From positions 2,170,001 to 2,234,000 of the forward strand of contig CATNEN010000039.1 in assembly GCA_950097015.1 (NCBI GenBank): a stretch of 64,000 bases of DNA, in the 5' to 3' direction. The notes below the pieces were generated by a model. That model did no database searches and was not told where the DNA came from. It was given only the letters and a program-made list of their open reading frames with translations. The DNA comes from Macrostomum hystrix (lineage: Eukaryota > Platyhelminthes > Macrostomidae). A program made the translations under genes and the position numbers. This document shows, one piece after another, positions 1 to 9,700 of this stretch. The first letter of the stretch is position 1. The number at the start of each line of letters is the position of its first letter.

Positions 1-3000
1 AGACGTATGCACGTGTTGCATGTTTTAAGGACAGACTTGACTTTCTGTCGTCCCTTCAGGAGCCAGAATTTCTCTCGAATTTGGAGTAACGTTGCTGCCA
101 CACCACCATGACCAACCTTGTGGTGCGCCTCCCAGATCAGCAGCCGTTGGAAATCGACATCTGTCGGACAAAGAACCGGCGATTTTTGGTGGGTCGAGAG
201 CTTGGTTTCACCGAGTCGACCTGCACTGCGGAGGATTCCCTCTGGATCTATAAATAGCCTCAGATTACAATTGAGTGGCGTGCGGGCGGTGCCCTCTTTG
301 AGACATCGTATGTCCGAACTAAAATCTCTTGCCTGCAGCGACTTGATCCAGCAGTCCTCCGCCCGCAACAACTCCGTAGTCGTCAACTCGCCGCTGCGCC
401 CTCGCCTCTTTTGTCCGACCGTCTTGATAAAGCGGGACACCCAAGCAGTGACGCGCAACAGTTTCGCTAGGGTGCTGAACCGCTGCAGCTCAATGATGGA
501 GTGGACCCTCTGCAGCCGAACATCGGGTGTCCCCGCCTGAGCCATCGAGCAGCTGGGCTCATCCCCTCGAGACATGGAAGGCCGATCGCACATCACAGGC
601 TGTTCTGGCCAGTGCAGGTCAGGTTCAGACAGCCACGTTGGACCTCGAAACCATGAGGACGTTGCTGTGAAAGTCCTAGGGACTACCGGTCGCGTAGCAA
701 TGTCCGCTGGATTGTCCTTTCCTGGACAGAACCGCCATGATTCCGGGGCGACTGTCGAACGAATTTTGATTGTACGATTTTGGATGAACGGCTTCCACAG
801 CTTGTGCTTCGATTTGAGCCACCACAGGACGTCCATGCTGTCGCTCCAACAGACGATCGGGCAGTCCGGATATTCTGCGCGAATCTCACTGACTGCTTGC
901 GCAAGCTCATGAGCAGCCATCAACTCCAGGCGTGGAATGGTGGTCGGAGACATCGGGGCTACACGCACCTTCCCCATTAACAAAGAAACTTGCACCGCAC
1001 CCGACTCGAATGTGGAACGTAGGAACAAGCACGCCGCATATGCTGACTGTGACGCGTCGCAGAACCCATGGATCTCGGTGGCAATCGGCTTGCCATTGAC
1101 TACTCGCCTATCGATTTCAGTTGACCAACCTTTCAAATCCTTTAAACATTCGATCCACTGCCCTTGTAAGGGTTCCGGTAGCACCGCGTCCCAGGAAATT
1201 TTTAGCTTGCAACTTTGCTGAAAGAGCAACTTCGGTCGCGTCAGCAATGGACAAAGCAGACCCAGAGGGTCGAAGGTTTTGGAGAATGCCGACAACGTGG
1301 CCCGCTTAGTCAAATTTTCTATTGCAAGATTGGCTGCCGGGTGGTCGCTAATCGCTAGGATGAAGACATCCTTCTGCGGAGCCCACTGCATACCTAAGAC
1401 TTTAATCGACGACTCGTCAGGCGGCGTCACCCCACAACCTTCTTCACGAGCTGCAGTGTTCAGAACAGAGCAATTCGAGAGCCAGCCGCGGATGTTCATG
1501 GACATCTCCAGGAATACGCTTCGAGTGGTCCTGTACAGCTCCATGGCTTCGATCACCGAGTCGGCTCCGGACACGAGGTTGTCGACGTAGGTGTCTCGTG
1601 AAAGCTTCCGGCGTGTGTCCGGCGAGGCTTTGGTTGTGACCCGGAAATGATGAAGTAGCGTTTCTTGGAGAATCGCCGGACTCGAAATCAAGCCGAACAC
1701 TAGGCGTACGTATCGAAATACTTGAATGTCTGAGTTTTTATCTTCCTTGTTCGTCACCCACAAGAATCTGAGAGCATCTCTGTCTTCCTCTCGAATCACG
1801 ATTTGCAGAAAGGCCTTCTCGACATCCGCAATAATCGCTATAGGGTGATTCCTAAAGCGCAGCAGCAGCGACGAAACGGAAGGTAGACGGCATGGACCTG
1901 GCTCAAGAGCCTCGTTCAGAGAATAGCCAGCAGCTGTCCTTGCACTCGCATCAAAAACGATTCTGAGCCGCGTTGTTGAGCTTTCTTCCTTCACCACCGG
2001 CAGGTGTGGGATATAATGAGTAAGTGAACTTGACTCCTTGACAGGTACCGGTTCGATAACGCCCATGGCCAGTTGCTCTTTGAAGATGGTATCATACGCA
2101 GTTAGTTGGTTCGACTGACGCAGCTTTGTCAGAGTCGAATTCAGTCGTTTGTACGCCACGTTGAAATTGTCTGGCAGTGCTTCCTTCATGCTGTGCTTGA
2201 AAGGTAGTCCGACTGAGTAGCGACTCTGGTGAAACTCGAGGTGCGGAGGGAAGCTGACCTGGCCATTGACTCCTTCAGCATGCTCCCTACGCGAATTCTC
2301 GGCAGCTTGGTCGCGCAGGGCATCAGCTATCGACTCGCCGGCACAGTGAAGCGTGCAGCATGTTTCAGCACTCTCCGATGACTCGACGGTCGTCAGTCGG
2401 CCGGTAACTAGGTACCCGAGTTTACTCTTGACTGCCACCGGACCTTTCCCACTCGCCGTCCGAACGACTTCGCCCTCCACCAGATCGTAAAACGAGTCTG
2501 CACCGACAAGGATAGAGATTGGCTCCGAGGCATCTCGGGGGTCGAATGGATCAGCAAGTTCGAGGCGCTGAATTTCCGGATGGGCATCAAGCCTCACAGA
2601 CGCTTGAGGCGAACAGATTTGCGGTGTCGTGTAAGCCTGTAGAGAACAGACGCGTTCGGAATCCCACCGACGGATTTGAAACTTTACGATTTGCGATTTG
2701 AACTCTTCGCTTTTTGCACCAAACGTGCAGACCTGAAGAACCTCGGTTTTTTCACTCTCGAATCCCAGTTGTTGACAGAGCTCCTGGCGAATGTAGGTCT
2801 TGTTACTAGCTGTGTCGAACAACACTCGAACTGGTACTTCCGTCTGTCTATCTGCACTTAGGAGGAGGCATTTTGCTGTCGGCATGACAACTGCTGGATT
2901 CGAATGTACAACCAGCGATTGACTGTTGAATTCAGCATTGGAGCTTCCCATATTTGAAGCGGCGACTGTCGAAGCACTAGGATCTGGCTTTGGTGCTTTT

Positions 3001-4361
3001 GGGATGACTGTCTGTTTCTTTGGCTCAGCACCACTGGTCCGTGCCGGATACAGGCCGTAGCAGATGCTTGGGTGGTGCATGTGGCCGCAATTGCGACACG
3101 CTCGCTTAGAACGGCACTCAGCTGCGGAATGGTGAAGTCGGAGACAGCAAAAGCAGCGTTTTTCCTGCACGAGAAGTCTCTGCCGGTCCTGAGCGGTGGT
3201 GTGAACCTGGCACGTTTCCGATGAATGGTTTCCTTTGCAAAAGGTGCACGTTAGCTGACCAGAGTCGTTTCGCTTCGCGAAGACCAAATTTTGCTTGTTT
3301 TTTGACGATGATCCGATAAGAAATGTTGATGAGGGAAACTCCGCCTCCTTGCGTTTTGATGACGCTCCGCCGAGAGTGCTGCGTGGTTCCCCATTTGGCT
3401 TGAAGCTGTCCGCTTGCTTGACGCTATTTAGGCAGCACCGTTCTCGCAACTTGATTTCACAATCTAAGGAATCCAAGAATCCCTCGAGGGTTAGCGACTT
3501 CTTTGAAGAGTGAGCGACCTGTTTGGTAATTGCCGATCGAAGAACGTCGGAACGAATAGCGGATGGTAGTTTTGCCTCCAGGTTTGGCAGCAGAAAAACT
3601 TCGTAGTTTGAATGTTCAACTCCTAGCGTCTCTAAGCCTCGCACACATGACCGAATGGTGTCGATGAAGGACCGGAGAGATTGAGTCGTGTCCGTTGGGC
3701 TTTTCACAGCCTCAAGTTTCTTCATGAAGTGCTGCACTAAATTGTCCTGACCACCGTATCGTTCGACCAGCATTTCCCATGCGTGATAGTAATCCTGTCC
3801 TGTCAATTGAAGGTTGTCCACGCAGCACCTAGCTTCACCGCGCAAGCAACTCAACAGGTAACTGAATTTCTCGACATTGGACAGACTGTTGTTCGTATGG
3901 ATGGCCGCGTCAAACTGTCCGCTAAACGCAGGCCACTGAGTTGCATCACTGCCGTCGAAAACTGGCAAGTTGAGCTTAGGTAGCTTAACGTTGCAACGAG
4001 TAGAGTTCGCATACAGGAAGCTGGAGGCCTGTTGACTCTTGGATGCTGCGAGCCCTTCTAATAGTCTTTGTAGTCCAGCAAGGGTCTTCTCAAGTTTCAA
4101 AATGTACTCACTGCTTCTCTCTATTTCTTCCTGGAGCTTATCACTTTCCGATCCGTCATCATTGACGAACAGCCGCGATATTTCTCGATCAGCCTGCGCT
4201 AACTCAGTCTTCTTATACTTCAGGACGCTTACCATGCTCCGAATCTCATCCTCCGAGCTTTTGGTTTCTTTCGCTGACATGACCACCTGCGCCTTGTCCA
4301 CCAACATCGATACAGACCGACGCATCACCGCTCGATCTTTCTTCAAATCTTCTAACGCCAT
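1..4361 (-). CDS. BEL/Pao retrotransposon Gag-Pol polyprotein (runs off the left edge)
   Basis: Read from ATG 4361 leftwards, the frame stays open for 1,453 codons to base 1. Order of domains: N-terminal coiled-coil Gag (about aa 1-130) and Gag core; two zinc knuckles near aa 395-430 (CX2CX4HX4C, then CX2CX4HX3C); an A17-type aspartic protease with an FDTASN active site near aa 513; reverse transcriptase with IADVEKAF near aa 842 and TYVDNLVSG near aa 925; an RNase H-like part with SDSMDVLWW near aa 1175; and the HHCC zinc finger of the integrase (EAHHKVGHGG, then CNTC) ending at the edge. This order is typical of BEL/Pao. The catalytic box reads YVDN rather than YVDD, a variant that occurs in this superfamily. 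No stop or frameshift is visible, so the copy looks young. The integrase core and 3' LTR lie outside the window. Confidence 0.93.
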   Translation of the reverse strand, partial: MALEDLKKDRAVMRRSVSMLVDKAQVVMSAKETKSSEDEIRSMVSVLKYKKTELAQADREISRLFVNDDGSESDKLQEEIERSSEYILKLEKTLAGLQRLLEGLAASKSQQASSFLYANSTRCNVKLPKLNLPVFDGSDATQWPAFSGQFDAAIHTNNSLSNVEKFSYLLSCLRGEARCCVDNLQLTGQDYYHAWEMLVERYGGQDNLVQHFMKKLEAVKSPTDTTQSLRSFIDTIRSCVRGLETLGVEHSNYEVFLLPNLEAKLPSAIRSDVLRSAITKQVAHSSKKSLTLEGFLDSLDCEIKLRERCCLNSVKQADSFKPNGEPRSTLGGASSKRKEAEFPSSTFLIGSSSKNKQNLVFAKRNDSGQLTCTFCKGNHSSETCQVHTTAQDRQRLLVQEKRCFCCLRLHHSAAECRSKRACRNCGHMHHPSICYGLYPARTSGAEPKKQTVIPKAPKPDPSASTVAASNMGSSNAEFNSQSLVVHSNPAVVMPTAKCLLLSADRQTEVPVRVLFDTASNKTYIRQELCQQLGFESEKTEVLQVCTFGAKSEEFKSQIVKFQIRRWDSERVCSLQAYTTPQICSPQASVRLDAHPEIQRLELADPFDPRDASEPISILVGADSFYDLVEGEVVRTASGKGPVAVKSKLGYLVTGRLTTVESSESAETCCTLHCAGESIADALRDQAAENSRREHAEGVNGQVSFPPHLEFHQSRYSVGLPFKHSMKEALPDNFNVAYKRLNSTLTKLRQSNQLTAYDTIFKEQLAMGVIEPVPVKESSSLTHYIPHLPVVKEESSTTRLRIVFDASARTAAGYSLNEALEPGPCRLPSVSSLLLRFRNHPIAIIADVEKAFLQIVIREEDRDALRFLWVTNKEDKNSDIQVFRYVRLVFGLISSPAILQETLLHHFRVTTKASPDTRRKLSRDTYVDNLVSGADSVIEAMELYRTTRSVFLEMSMNIRGWLSNCSVLNTAAREEGCGVTPPDESSIKVLGMQWAPQKDVFILAISDHPAANLAIENLTKRATLSAFSKTFDPLGLLCPLLTRPKLLFQQSCKLKISWDAVLPEPLQGQWIECLKDLKGWSTEIDRRVVNGKPIATEIHGFCDASQSAYAACLFLRSTFESGAVQVSLLMGKVRVAPMSPTTIPRLELMAAHELAQAVSEIRAEYPDCPIVCWSDSMDVLWWLKSKHKLWKPFIQNRTIKIRSTVAPESWRFCPGKDNPADIATRPVVPRTFTATSSWFRGPTWLSEPDLHWPEQPVMCDRPSMSRGDEPSCSMAQAGTPDVRLQRVHSIIELQRFSTLAKLLRVTAWVSRFIKTVGQKRRGRSGELTTTELLRAEDCWIKSLQARDFSSDIRCLKEGTARTPLNCNLRLFIDPEGILRSAGRLGETKLSTHQKSPVLCPTDVDFQRLLIWEAHHKVGHGGVAATLLQIREKFWLLKGRQKVKSVLKTCNTCIR

Positions 4362-4960
4362 GACGACGAGTCAGCCCCACGACAAAAAAGGGTACGATGA
4401 AAGTGAGCAAAGTCGCAGCAAAAAATTAAACAGAACAATGAAAGGGCGACGAATATTGGGAAGCAGGCTTGATAGATGAGGGTTGCAGAATTCTAAGCTA
4501 CGAGCTAAATCAAAGAACTATGAACGTGCTAGCAAAAAAGTTCCGACCTGAGCACAGTATTTATATTGAAAATAAAGGCCGCTTCACCGCTTAGACTTCC
4601 GTGAAGCCAAATCTCGCGTGACTGTAGAGAACTTCCAGAGACCGCCAGCGACGACCGATAGCACGACGAGGCAGCCAGCGGCGACCGAGAGCACGAAGAG
4701 ACAGCCGGCGACGACCGAGAGCACGAAGAGACAGCCAGCGACGACCGAGAGCACGACGAGACAGCTAGCGACGACCGAGAGCACGAAGAGGCAACCAGCG
4801 ACGACGGAGAGCACGATGATGCGAAGCGACTCACGAGGAGATTGTGACGGCGATACAATTGATGATTTATCTTGCTCTAGGACTAAGTAACTCGATTTTC
4901 AAGCTTCCTGTCTAGAGTTCACTTCTCTAGCGAAGTGAGAAAAAATGCTGAATAATCACG
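4362..4960 (-). other. 5' untranslated leader of the BEL/Pao element
   Basis: This lies between the primer-binding site and the Gag ATG. It carries a 30-bp tandem array (4618-4815) and no conserved coding frame. Short open frames here on either strand come from the 30-bp unit being a multiple of three. Confidence 0.6.
4618..4815. repeat. 30-bp minisatellite inside the retrotransposon leader
   Basis: About 6.5 copies of a 30-bp unit beginning GCGACGACCGAGAGCACGA, with single-base variants. It is inside the element, so it would be copied with each transposition. Confidence 0.9.
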
Positions 4961-4972
4961 GTTCGGGCGCCA
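4961..4972 (-). promoter_or_regulatory. Primer-binding site, tRNA-Lys type
   Basis: On the minus strand the bases directly after the LTR read TGGCGCCCGAAC, followed by CGTG. The first 12 match the complement of the 3' end of the tRNA-Lys that primes many retroviruses. Its place, next to a CA dinucleotide ending the LTR and upstream of Gag, supports the call. Confidence 0.75.
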
Positions 4973-5229
4973 TGTAATTGAATTGGCACGACTCAATTGA
5001 ATATTTTCTCTCTGATAAGGGTTTGTTGAGAGAAAGCAAGCGCGCGCTCTGGGCCGCTGGTTTGACGGTATTTATTTGGATAAAGCGAAGAGAAATGAAC
5101 GCGTGGGGGAGGGTGCCCAGGGCACGAGCAGATGTACATTGCATGACAGGGCGGAGTAGGGTGAAAGGTGAGTCGGCTTTCACTTAATGCACAATGGCCA
5201 TTTGGGCTGAATAAAAAATGTACTTTTCC

Positions 5230-5575
5230 GCCACACAGTGTCTCATCTCTTATGCGTCTCGTCTATCCAGTGTCTCATCTCTTATGCGTCTCGTCTATCC
5301 AGTGTCTCATCTTCCCCGTGTCTCATCTTCCCCGTGTCTCACCTCACGTGTCTCATCTCTCCCGTGTCTCATCTTCCCCGTGTCTCATCTCTCCCGTGTC
5401 TCATCTTCCCCGTGTCTCATCTTCCCCGTGTCTCATCTTCTCCGTGTCTCATCTTCCCCGTGTCTCATCTCTCCCGTGTCTCATCTTCCCCGTGTCTCAT
5501 CTCTCATGCGTCTCGTCTATCCAGTGTCTTATCTCTCCTGTGTCTCATCTCTCCCATGTCTCTCCTCTCCCAGTA
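5230..5575. repeat. 16-bp minisatellite (GTGTCTCATCTTCCCC type)
   Basis: About 20 units of a 16-bp motif with CTCC/TTCC variants, flanked by a 32-bp variant containing TATGCGTCTCGTCTATCCA that occurs three times. It lies within the probable LTR. Overlapping plus-strand open frames here are repeat artefacts. Confidence 0.9.
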
Positions 5576-5892
5576 TGTCCACTCCACAGTTATCATCTCT
5601 CACAGTCTCATCTCATCATCTGATACTTCCCCTGTCCATCTCCTATATATCATCTCCCAGTATAGAGGTGTGCATTTGCAAAGGTGCAGACGGCAAACAA
5701 TTAATTGTGTCCCAGTTCATTATTACTCGTACGAGTAGAAGCTTCTCGCTTGACACGTATGCCTCTACATCAAGAGATAGAATATTCACATGTGTGATTA
5801 CTGATTGATTAAAAATCTCAGCAATAAGCAAGCTGTCCGAAAAAATGTTTGCTTGTTTATTCTCGTTACAAACTACGAAGCTAATATGCGTG

Positions 5893-5916
5893 TACTACTA
5901 CTACTACTACTACTAC
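5893..5916. repeat. (TAC)8 microsatellite
   Basis: Eight uninterrupted TAC units. Confidence 0.9.
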
Positions 5917-6239
5917 GATGAGACACGGTAGTAGGCTGTCGCGGGTAGTTTCATGAAAAAATGTGCCGAGTTAACAAATTATTGTGGCGTTGTGCCTGCT
6001 GAGAGTTGCAAATTCGGAGCCCTATAATTACAGCTCTTAGTAAGCGGGAGAACTGATATGTGTGCGCGGCATGTTAATCCGTGTGCAGCTGGCTCGGAAT
6101 ACACTTAATTAGTGTCGTTTTACCTACTTTGCCAAGCAGTCACGTGTAAAAAAAACTATTAGACATAATTCTGTGCAAGTATAGCATTATAGATGAGCAA
6201 AATGTATAAAAATCGAATGTAAGTAGGGGCAAAATAGAA

Positions 6240-6545
6240 ATTTTCGTTAATAAGATTTCTGCAGATTCATACTGCCAGTATTCGGGATTTCCTTAAAGAG
6301 GACTTTCGCTAATCGGGATTTCCGCAAAAATCAGTTAAAAGGAATTTCCGCTGATAGGGATTTCCACTAATCTGGGCTTGCGTAAACAGGGATTCCCACT
6401 AATCGGGGTTTGAGTAAACAGGGATTTCCGCTAGTCGGGGTTTCCGTAAAAATGGATTTCCGATAATTGAGATAGCAGCTGATTTGGGATTTCCGTAAAT
6501 TGGGATTTCCGCTAATCGGCGTTTCGTGACTTGGGATTTCTGTAA
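6240..6545. repeat. Degenerate array of GGGATTTCCG-type units
   Basis: Diverged copies of a 16-18 bp motif around GGGATTTCCGCTAATC and GGGATTTCCGTAAA. It lies between the retrotransposon and the 3' end of the glutamate receptor gene. No gene is seen in it. Confidence 0.7.
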
Positions 6546-6741
6546 ATATGGATTTTCTGAAATCATTTTTTTGTCAACTCGCGTCAGAAATCACAGCATT
6601 TTCTCTTTTGTGACTTGAACAAGTTGCTGAAAACATTGTTGCAAAAGACAAAATACTCGTAGTAACACAACATGCGTGCATCTTGTCAAAACAAGTTTCA
6701 CATCTTGAGTTTGCAACTTAACAAACGACTGCTCAAAACGC

Positions 6742-9700
6742 TCAGAGGAATCTGTGCTCTCCGCTGCCGCCTTCCACAGCTGCCGGGCTGCCGGCCTCAA
6801 CAGCCACTGCCTCGGCAGCGGTCGCAACTGCCGCCACCTCCGGCGGCGGCAGCTCGTCCATTCGAAAGGCGCCATTCTCGTGCCCGTTGCCGCAGTTCAC
6901 GCTTAGGCGATTCGGCGACTTTTCACCACCGTTGACGACGCCGCCGCCGCCGCCCACGCTGCTGCAGTTGCTGTTGCGGCGCTGGCTGCGTCGGAACGAG
7001 GCCGGCTTTGGAGCCAGGTGGCTCACGACCATTGAGTCCTGTCCGGGATGGAGCTCAAGGGTCTTAGGCTGGGAAAGAACAGCGTAAACGTATCCCTCTA
7101 GAGATGAGCACTGGCATCTTACCGGTTTGAACCGCTCTGTGCCCCAGATTTTGGCCACAATGAGTTCAGCGATCAGGACAATAAAGCCGGCGCCAATGCC
7201 TACGCCCAGGAGAACGAACACACCGCTCAGTGTCTTCAGCTGGACGCCTGCGGAAATTTACTCTGAGTATGAGTACACTGCTCAGGTTAATACTAAGGTG
7301 TTCTAGATCGAACTGATTCTCCTCACCTGTTGTGACCTTGTCGCTGGGACACTGCAGCTTTTCCCGCTCCCACCAATAAACCTTGAGGGCCTCCAGCGAG
7401 CGATCGTTCTGCATGCTAAGGATTCTGCAGGGAAAAGTGGGTTAAATTTAGTCTAACCTCATCACAGACTACTGTCCATCCAGTAGGACCTATATCCCTG
7501 CTCACAGCACAGTGTCTATCCAGCATGACCCTTATCACTGCTCACAGCACAGTGTCTATCCAGCATGACCCTTATCACTGCTCACAGCACAGTGTCTATC
7601 CAGCATGACCCTTATCACTGCTCACAGCACAGTGTCTATCCAGCATGACCCTTATCACTGCTCACAGCACAGTGTCTATCCAGCATGACCCTTATCACTG
7701 CTCACAGTACAGTGTCCATGACCCTTATCACTGCTCACTCAGCACTCAGTCGCCACTCACGCCATATTAAAGAGGCTGGTTAGCGGTGAGTTCTTCTGCA
7801 GCGCTATGCCGTAGGGCCTGGAACTGAGGATCTGGCCGGTGCTGATGAGGTTGCAGTCCTTGCCCATGTAGTACTTGATGAGCGGAGTGTCCAGGAACAT
7901 GCCCCACTGGCCTGTGCGCACGAGGTCGATGGCCTCGGCTGTTGTGTTGAAGAAGCCCCAGGCGCTCATTCGTCGAAACATGTCGGTGTACTGCTCCTCG
8001 ATCGGGTACTCCCACACCGTGTAGAGCGAGCCACCGGCTGCAGTTAGCAGGGAAATAGTCTCTAGGATCTAGTATCTGTTGGAAAACTCTTTAACAGTAG
8101 AAAGTTTGCAGGGAAATAGTCTCTAGGATCTAGTATCTGGTGGAAAACTCTTTAACAGTAGAAAGTTTGCAGGGAAATAGTCTCTAGGATCCAGTATCTG
8201 GTGGAAAACTCTTTAACAGTAGAAAGTTTGCAGGGAAATAGTCTCTAGGATCCAGTATCTGGTGGAAAACTCTTTAACAGTAGAAAGTTTGCAGGGAAAT
8301 AGTCTCTAGGATCCAGTATCTGGTAGAAAACTCTGGCTTGACTCCATGCTTGTGCACCCCCTCCCCTGTCTGCCCCTTGTCTGTCTGTCTGTGTGTGTCT
8401 GTGTGTCTGTGTGTCTGTGTCTGTGTGTGTGTCTGTGTGTCTGTGTGTGTCTGTGTCTGTGTGTCTGTGTGTCTGTGTGTCTGTGTGTCTGTGTCTGTGT
8501 GTCTGTGTGTCTGTGTGTGAGTGTGTCTGTGTGTCTGTGTGTCTGTGTGTCTGTGTGTCTGTGTGTCTGTGTGTGTGTCTGTGTGTCTGTGTGTCTGTGT
8601 GTCTGTGTGTCTGTGTCTGTGTGTCTGTGTGTCTGTGTGTCTGTGTGTCTGTGTCTGTGTGTCTGTGTCTGTCTGTGTCTGTGTGTCTGTGTGTCTGTGT
8701 GTCTGTGTGTCTGTGTGTCTGTGTGTCTGTGTCTGTGTGTCTGTGTGTCTGTGTGTCTGTGTGTCTGTGTCTGTGTGTCTGTGTCTGTCTGTGTCTGTGT
8801 GTCTGTGTGTCTGTGTGTCTGTGTGTCTGTGTGTCTGTGTGTCTGTGTCTGTGTGTCTGTGTGTCTGTGTCTGTGTGTCTGTGTGTGTGTGTGTCTGTGT
8901 GTGTCTGTGTGTGTTTATATGCACTCGTAGAATTCATGCATTGTATAGAGAAAGTTTTCTCAGAGTTTTAGGAATCAAAGCCATCGTTCTGTTTCTCATT
9001 GTATGCCAAATTTCTAGTTTTCCAAGTTGCTTTTTTCTGCTCTAATGAGCCGCTCATTTTTAGTACCTAATAAAAAGGGTTTTTGCCTAGTTTTTCAGCT
9101 TCAGATTGAGTGTACATTTGTACGCATAAAAAGCCTCAACCGCGCAGCGTAAAACAGGCACCTGCAGTGTATGCGAAATCCAAATACACGGAACAATTTG
9201 TACAGGAGTGTACATTGCCGAGTACACGCCTGTATCCTGTTGCTCAAGTTAATGCCTTTTAAGTCGTGCGGTTGTGCAGTAATGCCTTTAAAATATCAGC
9301 TAGATCTAAACTACTCTAGCGCAGTGTAAATTTATTTCAACCGCTCCACAATGGCCTCGGCCACAGAGGCGGCTGACAACATTGAGTCTGAGAGGTCAGC
9401 TGACGCCACTGACAACATGGAGAGTGTGAGGTCAGCTGACGCCACTGACAACATGGAGTCTGAGAGGTCAGCTGACGCCACTGACAACATGGAGCCTGAG
9501 AGGTCAGCTGACGCCACTGACAACATGGAGAGTGTGAGGTCAGCTGACGCCACTGACAACATGGAGTCTGAGAGGTCAGCTGACGCCACTGACAACATGG
9601 AGTCTGAGAGGTCAGCTGACGCCACTGACAACATGGAGAGTGTGAGGTCAGCTGACGCCACTGACAACATGGAGAGTGCGAGGTCAGCTGACGCCACTGA

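Larger units (their letters stand above)
4973..6032 (-). mobile_element. Probable 5' LTR of the BEL/Pao element
   Basis: The inner edge is firm: on the minus strand the LTR ends in TTCAATTACA directly before the primer-binding site. The outer edge is inferred. The best candidate is 6032, where the minus strand begins TGTAATTATAGGG, giving a perfect 7-bp terminal inverted repeat TGTAATT/AATTACA. A second candidate, 5870 (TGTAACGAG), gives only 5 bp. A minus-strand AATAAA lies near 5072. A tandem array (5230-5570) and a TAC microsatellite fall inside. Comparison with the 3' LTR outside the window would settle the length. Confidence 0.45.

Noticed and set aside
5168-5808. Three plus-strand frames of 150-196 codons
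   Set aside because: They read a 16-bp array inside the probable LTR, antisense to the element.
8245-9045. Open frames of 170-230 codons on both strands
   Set aside because: They run through a TG/TGTC microsatellite; the products are pure His-Thr-Asp-Arg or Cys-Val-Ser repeats with no spliced unique part.
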